From the NCBI GenBank assembly GCA_964425135.1, contig CAYRKW010000059.1, positions 1 through 20,281 of the forward strand: DNA of 20,281 nt, written 5' to 3'. Within the stretch, counting starts at the first letter, position 1. Every line of letters begins with the position of its first letter. Positions 14,775 through 20,281 of this stretch are shown here, one piece after another. The notes under the pieces were generated by a model. It was not told the DNA's origin. It saw only the letters and a list, made by a program, of their open reading frames with translations, and did not search any database. This stretch comes from CAYLLD01 sp964425135 (GTDB lineage: Bacteria; Pseudomonadota; Alphaproteobacteria; Rhodobacterales; Rhodobacteraceae). The position numbers and the translations under genes are program-made.

Positions 14775-15350
14775 ATGAAAAAACCGAGCGCTTTATTGCT
14801 GATCTCGCTGTGCTTTGTGGCATCAGCAGGTCTGCGCATCTGGAGTTCCAACGGGCAGATATCCGTGCAACTCGGCGAATGGGCGCAAGCCGCGCAATCC
14901 CAAGAAGAAGCGTCGATGGCATTGGCGCAATGCCCGCCAGTTATGGAGCCACGAGAAATGCTGTTGTCGTTTAAAGAACGGGCCGAGCAGCTTGATGCGC
15001 TGGAATTGCGATTGGCCAATCGCGAACAGGTTCTGCGGGTTGCAAAAATTCGCATTGAAGATCAACTCAAGGAACTGGAAGAGGCAGAAAAGAGCCTTTC
15101 TGCCACGATCGCACAGGCTGATGGGGCGGCTGAAAATGATATTGCGCGCCTGACATCCGTTTATGAGAATATGAAGCCGCAGGCGGCCGCGCAGATTTTC
15201 CAAACTATGGACGTGAAATTTGCATCGAACTTTCTGGCGCGCATGCGACCTGATGCCGCTGCGAATATTCTGTCAAATCTCGAACCCGATGCGGCCTATT
15301 CGATCAGCGTTATGATGGCGTCACGAAATGCGGATGTTCCCAAAGAATAG
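14775..15350 (+). CDS. motE: MotE-family flagellar protein (MgtE-N-like domain)
   Basis: About 191 residues. A signal or anchor helix (4-22) is followed by a long coiled coil (about 64-116) and a C-terminal domain of the MotE/MgtE N-terminal type (about 122-185) with paired repeats MKPQAAAQIFQTMD and MRPDAAANILSNLEPDAA. In Sinorhizobium, MotE is described as a periplasmic chaperone for MotC, a motility protein that interacts with MotB. I chose ATG 14775, which starts the hydrophobic helix directly; a TTG at 14763 would add four residues. Placement just before motA supports a stator role. It may act on the large exported protein encoded after motA, but this is inference. Confidence 0.82.
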   Translation: MKKPSALLLISLCFVASAGLRIWSSNGQISVQLGEWAQAAQSQEEASMALAQCPPVMEPREMLLSFKERAEQLDALELRLANREQVLRVAKIRIEDQLKELEEAEKSLSATIAQADGAAENDIARLTSVYENMKPQAAAQIFQTMDVKFASNFLARMRPDAAANILSNLEPDAAYSISVMMASRNADVPKE

Positions 15351-15435
15351 TGACCTGTTTTGGTAAAATCTTAATCGCAAGCGGAGATATTCCAGACGCA
15401 TAAAGCAGCGTAACTGCGATCAGTGAGGGTTTTTC
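15351..15435 (+). promoter_or_regulatory. motE-motA spacer with motA ribosome site
   Basis: An 85-base gap, the largest within the plus arm, precedes motA. GAGGG lies about 8 bases before the ATG. The spacing allows an internal promoter, but I could not identify one. Confidence 0.3.
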
Positions 15436-16305
15436 ATGCTTGGAATTGCTGGGATTATTTTCATATTCGTCATGGTCTTTGGCGGATATCTGATTGCGGG
15501 TGGGAAACTGGGCATCATCATCGGGGCGCTCCCGTTTGAAATGATGATGATCGGTGGCGCGGCAGTCGGGGCGTTTATGATCTCAAACGATGGCGCGGGC
15601 ATCAAACACACGTTGCGCGATGTTAAAAAGGTCTTCTCAGGATCGAAATGGTCGTCGAGTGATTATACAGATTTGCTTTGCCTTTTGTTCACCCTGATCC
15701 GCATAGCGCGTCAAAACCCGGTTGCGCTGGAAGAGCATATTGAAGACCCGGAAAACTCGCCGGTGTTCTCCAATTATCCCAAAATCATGAGCGATCACAC
15801 GGCAACCGATCTGATTTGCGATACATTGCGATCCATGTCGATGAACTATGATGATCCGCATCAGGTGGAAGAAGTGCTCGAAAAACAGATCGAGGCGCAC
15901 CACAAACACGCACAACACTCAAGCCATGCACTGCAAACCATGGCAGATGGTCTGCCTGCTTTGGGAATTGTGGCAGCCGTCCTTGGCGTGATCAAAACCA
16001 TGGCTTCCATTGATCAGCCTCCAGAAGTGCTCGGAAAAATGATCGGTGGCGCGCTGGTCGGCACATTCCTTGGCGTGTTCCTTGCCTATGGGCTGGTCGG
16101 CCCGTTCGCGGCGCGGGTGCAAGCGGTGATCGATGAAGAAGGCGCTTTTTATAATCTGATCCGTGAAGTTCTCGTCGCCAATCTATACAATCACGCACCA
16201 AATATCTGTGTCGAGGTCGGTCGCCAAAACACGCCACATCACTGCAGGCCGACATTTGACGAGATGGATGAAGCCCTCAAAGAAGTGAAGAGTTTGGCAG
16301 CATGA
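15436..16305 (+). CDS. motA: Flagellar stator protein MotA
   Basis: A 289-residue inner-membrane protein that forms the ion-driven stator with MotB and pushes on FliG. Four membrane segments are visible: about 4-25, 30-50, 170-190 and 203-224. The cytoplasmic loop retains the torque residues R92 and E99 in ARQNPVALEEHIEDPENS, matching R90 and E98 of E. coli. The conserved prolines in DGLPALGIVAAVLGV and GPFAARV are present, as is the family C-terminus with PTFDEMDEALKEVK. The gene overlaps the next ORF by four bases (ATGA), a sign of translational coupling. MotB, usually adjacent, is not found in the window and must lie elsewhere. Confidence 0.96.
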   Translation: MLGIAGIIFIFVMVFGGYLIAGGKLGIIIGALPFEMMMIGGAAVGAFMISNDGAGIKHTLRDVKKVFSGSKWSSSDYTDLLCLLFTLIRIARQNPVALEEHIEDPENSPVFSNYPKIMSDHTATDLICDTLRSMSMNYDDPHQVEEVLEKQIEAHHKHAQHSSHALQTMADGLPALGIVAAVLGVIKTMASIDQPPEVLGKMIGGALVGTFLGVFLAYGLVGPFAARVQAVIDEEGAFYNLIREVLVANLYNHAPNICVEVGRQNTPHHCRPTFDEMDEALKEVKSLAA

Positions 16306-18692
16306 TTTTCCGAGCGTTAATCGGCTTGATATTGTTGCTGTGCACCGCATCCCTGGCGGGTGCCCAAGACGTAGTTACCGTTCGATCGGGTGCACAAAAG
16401 GACTATTCGCGACTTGCGTTTACGGCTCCAAGTGACGTCTGGACCTTAAGGCAGTCAGGCCGCCAAGCGACATTTGAAATCGAGGATTGGGTTGGTGAGT
16501 TCAATCTCTCAAACGTGTTCGACAGACTTCCACGAACCCGATTGCTTTCGCTCCAGGCGCAATCGTATGAGACAAATTCAGCATTGAACTTGTCGCTCGG
16601 CTGTTCATGTGAAGTGCGTGCGACGCTTGAAGATGGCATGATCATCCTTGATATTTATGACCCAGAGACAAACGACCAACTTTCGATAGCCGACAACGTC
16701 ACAGAGGTGCCTGAAACACCATCCTCTGACTTGCCTAAACGTCGTCCGGAGCGCTCGCAGGAGCGTGCCTCAGTTGCGCAAGTGCAAGAGCCGCTTTCTC
16801 AAGGCCATGGGGCGGGTCGTTCCGAACCGGAAGATCTCACGCAATGGCTGGTTCAACAACTTGAAGCAGCCGAAAGCGCGGGTCTTATAGAGCAGGCCGA
16901 AGTGCCTGCAATCGAAACCGACACACAAATTGATACGCCCGAGGTGACTTCAAAGGCTTCGGATCAGGAACCGGCACCAGAATTGGAGCCAGAAATCGCG
17001 GCAGGTTCGGAACTTGAAAATCTGACGAGACGATTGGACCGGGCTGTCACTGCACTACCCAAAAATGAGGCGGATTTTACGGGGTCCTTGCGCATCAGTC
17101 GACCCGACAATGCAATTGCGCAGGCGCCAGCAAACACTGTCGATAAACCCGCACCACAAAGCCAAGCGCAACAATATGAAAATTGCATCTCAGACACCGA
17201 ACTTGATCTGGCGAGTTGGAGCGACGGGAATGATGTAAACGCTCAAATTGTCGAGATGCGGCAGGCATTACTCGAAGAGTTCGATATTCCCGATCCCGGA
17301 ATTGTACGCAATCTTGTCAGGCTTTATGTCACAAATGGTTTGGGCGTCGAAGCAATCGATATTCTGTCGGAATTTGGATCCGAGCTTTCCGACCAAGCGG
17401 TACTGCACGACATCGCCAAAATTGTCGAAGGACAGAAGATCGACTCAGACGGACCCATTGCAATCGGCGCAAATTGTCCCGGGTATCATGCACTTTGGCG
17501 CACTGCCGGGATCGATGTCGGAGAGGATCAACCTGTTTCAGATACTGAAGATCTTCTCAACGCGTTTTCAAGCCTACCAATTTCAACGCGCCGCTTGCTC
17601 GAACCGCGACTGATTACATCCCTGTTAAATCGCAATCAGATCGAAGATGCGCGCCGTGTATTTGATCTGGTTGATCGCGCATCAGGCGATCACGGAGATG
17701 CGCATACGCTGATGCGTGCGCGATTTTACGAACTTGAGGGGATATTTGAGAAAGCGAAATCTGAATATGTAAAGATGATCGTCGGAAATTCGGTTCTGCG
17801 TGCAGAGGCTATGATGCACCTTGTGGCAGGAATGATTGAGCGAGACGATCCCATTGATCCTGGTTTGATGGAGATGCTGGAAAGCGAGGCTTTCCGCATG
17901 CGCGGTCTCCCCATCGGCCGTATGCTACGCAAGCTTGAAGTGTATGCGCGCGCAAGCGACGACTCGCTTTCCGCAGCATTGGATACGCTCGACGCTGCGA
18001 TAGCTGAAAATCCCGATCAAAAACCACGCTACATTGATGTCGCAAATGACATACTGACAGATGCGCGCTTGAACAAAGATCAACCGGATGCGTTGGTTGC
18101 GGCGATTTTCCAACACCGACATATAGTCGAAGCTGACGGAATAACGCTGAAGACAAGGTTGAAGCTTGCCTCCGATATGATCGAAGCCTCTTTGCCGCAA
18201 GTTGCGCTGTCGTTGCTTTCGGCGGTTTCGGAAAGTGGCGATCCCCAACTGCTTAGATTGCGATCAGAAGCGTATCTCAACAGCGCGAAACCGAATGAGG
18301 CCGAGGCAATAGCTGGTCGAGATACAACGGAAAATTTAAGCCTGATTTCGGCGCAAGCGCTTACATCGAAAGAAGACTACGTCGCAGCCTTCAATGCTCT
18401 AGAGTCTGCAGGAACAAATGCCGATATTTCGATGTTCGCGTGGCGGGCAAGCGCATGGGAAGTGGCACTTGCAAATGATAGTGAAGAAATTCAGGAATTG
18501 GCGCGGTTCATGATTGATAGGGAAAGATCCGATGAAAGCGTTGGCGGGGCTTTCATGACAACCGGAAGCGCTTTTGAGGTGTCTCCCTCACAATCTTTGG
18601 AAGTCGAAGGGACACTGGCGAAATCCAGGAGTGTCATTTCAAGAACCATGGAAACCCGCGAAATTCTCACGAGATCGCTCGAAGCATTCTGA
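16302..18692 (+). CDS. Large exported helical-repeat protein coupled to motA, function unknown
   Basis: A 796-residue protein I cannot assign to a named family. It has a signal peptide (1-21, cleavage after SLAGA), then a beta-rich domain (about 22-122) that includes a CSC pair (C101, C103) and resembles AMIN-like exported domains. A long Pro/Glu/Gln-rich, probably disordered linker follows (about 123-310). The C-terminal half (about 312-780) consists of paired amphipathic helices reminiscent of TPR or Sel1-type solenoids, for example RRVFDLVDRASGDH and ARFYELEGIFEKAK. C295 and C392 could form a disulfide. The start overlaps the motA stop (ATGA), so production is tied to MotA, and motE sits just upstream. 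By analogy with MotE/MotC of rhizobia it may be a periplasmic stator partner; sequence homology to MotC was not established. Confidence 0.85.
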   Translation: MIFRALIGLILLLCTASLAGAQDVVTVRSGAQKDYSRLAFTAPSDVWTLRQSGRQATFEIEDWVGEFNLSNVFDRLPRTRLLSLQAQSYETNSALNLSLGCSCEVRATLEDGMIILDIYDPETNDQLSIADNVTEVPETPSSDLPKRRPERSQERASVAQVQEPLSQGHGAGRSEPEDLTQWLVQQLEAAESAGLIEQAEVPAIETDTQIDTPEVTSKASDQEPAPELEPEIAAGSELENLTRRLDRAVTALPKNEADFTGSLRISRPDNAIAQAPANTVDKPAPQSQAQQYENCISDTELDLASWSDGNDVNAQIVEMRQALLEEFDIPDPGIVRNLVRLYVTNGLGVEAIDILSEFGSELSDQAVLHDIAKIVEGQKIDSDGPIAIGANCPGYHALWRTAGIDVGEDQPVSDTEDLLNAFSSLPISTRRLLEPRLITSLLNRNQIEDARRVFDLVDRASGDHGDAHTLMRARFYELEGIFEKAKSEYVKMIVGNSVLRAEAMMHLVAGMIERDDPIDPGLMEMLESEAFRMRGLPIGRMLRKLEVYARASDDSLSAALDTLDAAIAENPDQKPRYIDVANDILTDARLNKDQPDALVAAIFQHRHIVEADGITLKTRLKLASDMIEASLPQVALSLLSAVSESGDPQLLRLRSEAYLNSAKPNEAEAIAGRDTTENLSLISAQALTSKEDYVAAFNALESAGTNADISMFAWRASAWEVALANDSEEIQELARFMIDRERSDESVGGAFMTTGSAFEVSPSQSLEVEGTLAKSRSVISRTMETREILTRSLEAF

Positions 18693-18762
18693 CGCCCGAT
18701 AATGAATGGTCTCGTGAGTGAATGCCCTCTTCGCCCTGAATCACAACCTAACGATATTTGTT

Positions 18763-19225
18763 GCGAAATACATTCTGTCCGGTCGACAGGGCGTTTGGGA
18801 TACGGGTTAGATCATGTTCAACGTGCGTTGCGATGCACATGACGGTTGCTGGTCGGCACGATGGGCCGTGTGCTGGGCAGCCAGGAGCAGGGTCTGACGA
18901 AGCGATGGGCGCAAAATCGGATCGCAGCGATTTTCCCGCAGCTTGGGCCTGTTACTTGCGAGGAAGCCTGGCACGGGCAGATCGCCATGACCCCGGATCA
19001 TTTGCCACGCGTGCGTCAACGTGCGCAGGGGCTTTGGACGGCGATCGGCTACAACGCTCGCGGGATTTCGACGGGCACGCTTTTGGGTGTCGCGATGGCA
19101 GATTTGCTAACCGGAATGCCGCCTGTGGAGTTGCCGCTGCCGATCACGGTGATGACAAAAGCGCCGCGTGCCGCTTTTATGATCCGGGATTCACTGCCAA
19201 CCAGATTTGAAAAAGCATCAGATGA
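18763..19225 (+). pseudogene. Decayed FAD-dependent oxidoreductase (DAO/DadA-like), C-terminal remnant
   Basis: Only the last third or so of a DAO-family FAD oxidoreductase survives. Read across three frames the remnant is SGRQGVWDTG (stop TAG 18808-18810) then IMFNVRCDAHDG; a frameshift near 18843-18846; RLLVGTMGRV onwards, with FPQLGP, EEAWHGQIAMTPDHLPR, IGYNARGISTGT and LPLPIT; a second frameshift near 19170-19185; then YDPGFTANQI, where the usual following Trp codon has become TGA (19208-19210). The N-terminal FAD-binding half is absent; the remnant begins about 70 bases after the preceding gene. Relatives oxidise amino acids, glycine or gamma-glutamylated amines. The frame from 18846 to 19265 is open for 139 codons but would not encode a working enzyme. 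The neighbouring SDR is intact. Confidence 0.82.
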
Positions 19226-19274
19226 GCTTAAGGGTGGATGTGCCCGAAGCGCAAACAAACGATAGGAATGAGCG

Positions 19275-20024
19275 ATGACAGATAGACCACTAGCCCTGGT
19301 GACGGGCGGCGCGCAGGGGATTGGATATGCCAGCGCGGAGGCATTGATAGAAGACGGGTTTGAGGTCATTCTTGCAGATATCAATGGCGATGGTGTTGCG
19401 AATGCTGCAAAATCGCTCAAGGCGAAGGCTGCGGTGACGTGCGATATGGGGGATGCAGCGGCGGTTCATACGATGTTTGATCAGATCGCGGCTGATCATG
19501 GCGCGCTTTCGGCCCTGGTAAACAACGCAGGCGTTGCGATGCCCGGAGAGTTTCTGGAATATGACCTCGCCGATTTTGAACGGGTGATCGATATCAATCT
19601 CAAGGGCGTCTTTATCGCGACCCAGCGCGCAGCACGCAGTATGGTGGCCGCTGGAATTGAAGGGGCAATTGTAAATATGTCCTCGATCAACGCGCGGGTC
19701 GCTATTCCGGCGATCCCGGCCTATTGCGCCTCGAAGGGAGGTGTCATGCAGTTGACCAAAGTGGCCTCGCTTGCGCTCGCCAAGCACAACATCCGCGTGA
19801 ATGCGGTGGGTCCGGGGTCAATTGATACGGAAATGATGGCGGGTGTGAATGCAAATCCCGAAGCGTTCAAAGTGGCGATGTCCCGCACACCGCTGGGTCG
19901 GGCGGGTTCTGCGCGCGAGATTGGCGATGTTGTGGCCTTCCTTTGCTCTAAGAAGGCCAGTTATATCACCGGTGAGACTATTTATGTTGATGGGGGGCGT
20001 TTGGGGCTGAATTATACCTGCTAG
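19275..20024 (+). CDS. FabG-like short-chain dehydrogenase/reductase
   Basis: A 249-residue NAD(P)-dependent Rossmann-fold oxidoreductase. TGGAQGIG (10-17) binds the cofactor, NNAG (83-86) stabilises the central sheet, and the catalytic residues are S137, Y150 and K154 (YCASK). The C-terminal TGETIYVDGG is the usual classical-SDR ending. The start ATG follows TAGGA at about 8 bases and gives the expected N-terminus. The substrate is not deducible; the protein is closer to the sugar/polyol and 3-oxoacyl reductase group than to specialised SDRs. The oxidoreductase pseudogene directly upstream may once have shared its operon and pathway, so its present role could be changed. It is not a recent duplicate of the SDR at 7533-8279; the two differ throughout. 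Confidence 0.92.
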   Translation: MTDRPLALVTGGAQGIGYASAEALIEDGFEVILADINGDGVANAAKSLKAKAAVTCDMGDAAAVHTMFDQIAADHGALSALVNNAGVAMPGEFLEYDLADFERVIDINLKGVFIATQRAARSMVAAGIEGAIVNMSSINARVAIPAIPAYCASKGGVMQLTKVASLALAKHNIRVNAVGPGSIDTEMMAGVNANPEAFKVAMSRTPLGRAGSAREIGDVVAFLCSKKASYITGETIYVDGGRLGLNYTC

Positions 20025-20281
20025 AGCGCCGTCGAACATATCTGATCCAATTCTGCTCGTCCGGGCTGGGCGTCAGAGGTTGGCGCGGGGGGGGGTGCCG
20101 TGATCTGGTGGATCGGGGCGCAACACCGCAGCTGCCGATGCACCAGCCCGGACGAGCCCTTCGGCTCAAGCTGGCGCCCCCGACACTGCGCCCCGTCACG
20201 AGCAGGTGACCCCGGCTACCCGCCCACGCCGCGGTTGGTCAGCGACGCTAATGGCTTGTCAGAAGGGGTCAGATTTATGGG
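20025..20281. repeat. GC-rich non-coding end with nested inverted repeats
   Basis: No credible gene was found in these 257 bases. GCTCGTCCGGGCTGG (20055-20069) is a perfect 15-bp inverted match of CCAGCCCGGACGAGC (20143-20157), with a 73-base spacer. GGGGCGCA (20115-20122) pairs with TGCGCCCC (20187-20194), and GAGCC-CTTC-GGCTC (20154-20167) is a small hairpin. A run of nine Gs lies at 20087-20095. Base composition differs from the genes to the left. It could be a terminator and leader region, a dispersed palindromic element, or the edge of a mobile element that continues past the window. Confidence 0.6.

Noticed and set aside
18758..19210. A 150-codon open frame over the oxidoreductase remnant
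   Set aside because: Only its last few codons (YDPGFTANQI) match the family; the rest is an out-of-frame reading of the relic.
19978..20199. Minus-strand ORF of 73 codons in the right end
   Set aside because: It is Arg/Pro/Ser-rich, as expected from GC-rich non-coding DNA, overlaps the SDR gene end, and has no recognisable domain.
20260..20281. Possible end of an insertion sequence (GGGGTCAGATTTAT near the right edge)
   Set aside because: It recalls sequences seen beside some transposase genes, but the window ends here and no transposase or matching terminal repeat is visible.

Overview
The window looks like a chromosomal segment of a marine-type alphaproteobacterium of the order Rhodobacterales (Roseobacter-like). 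This is inferred from protein style, moderate-to-high GC, the divergent flagellar cluster (fliF-fliH-fliN-fliP-fliG against fliL, a small coiled-coil protein, motE and motA), and a CtrA-box-like site between its two arms. No rRNA, tRNA, CRISPR array or intact mobile element was seen. No stretch longer than 300 bases lacks a gene; the longest is the GC-rich right end (20025-20281).

Left part (1-9060), metabolic genes in several short units. In order: a Cys-type sulfatase (+); a SleB/CwlJ-type cell-wall hydrolase lipoprotein (-) cut by a 100-N assembly gap; a class III omega-aminotransferase (-) followed by a clear hairpin terminator; a divergent secreted 5'-nucleotidase (+); ribulose-phosphate 3-epimerase (-) divergent from transaldolase (+), both pentose-phosphate enzymes; a short-chain dehydrogenase (+) that has no ATG, GTG or TTG start for its full N-terminus; and a YfcG-like glutathione transferase (-).

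Flagellar block (9061-18692). The minus arm, transcribed from about 13555 down to 9061, encodes the MS ring (FliF), export ATPase regulator (FliH), switch proteins (FliN, FliG) and export-gate protein (FliP). The plus arm encodes FliL, a single-pass coiled-coil protein of unknown function, a MotE-like periplasmic protein, MotA, and a 796-residue exported protein overlapping motA by four bases. That last protein has a beta-rich N-terminal part, a long disordered linker and a helical-repeat C-terminal half. It is the least understood gene here and the best candidate for an undescribed stator or motor component. MotB, FliM, FliI and the rod and hook genes are not in the window.

Right part (18693-20281): a decayed FAD-dependent amine/amino-acid oxidoreductase with two frameshifts and two nonsense codons, an intact FabG-like short-chain dehydrogenase, and a GC-rich non-coding end with a 15-bp perfect inverted repeat and a nested 8-bp one.
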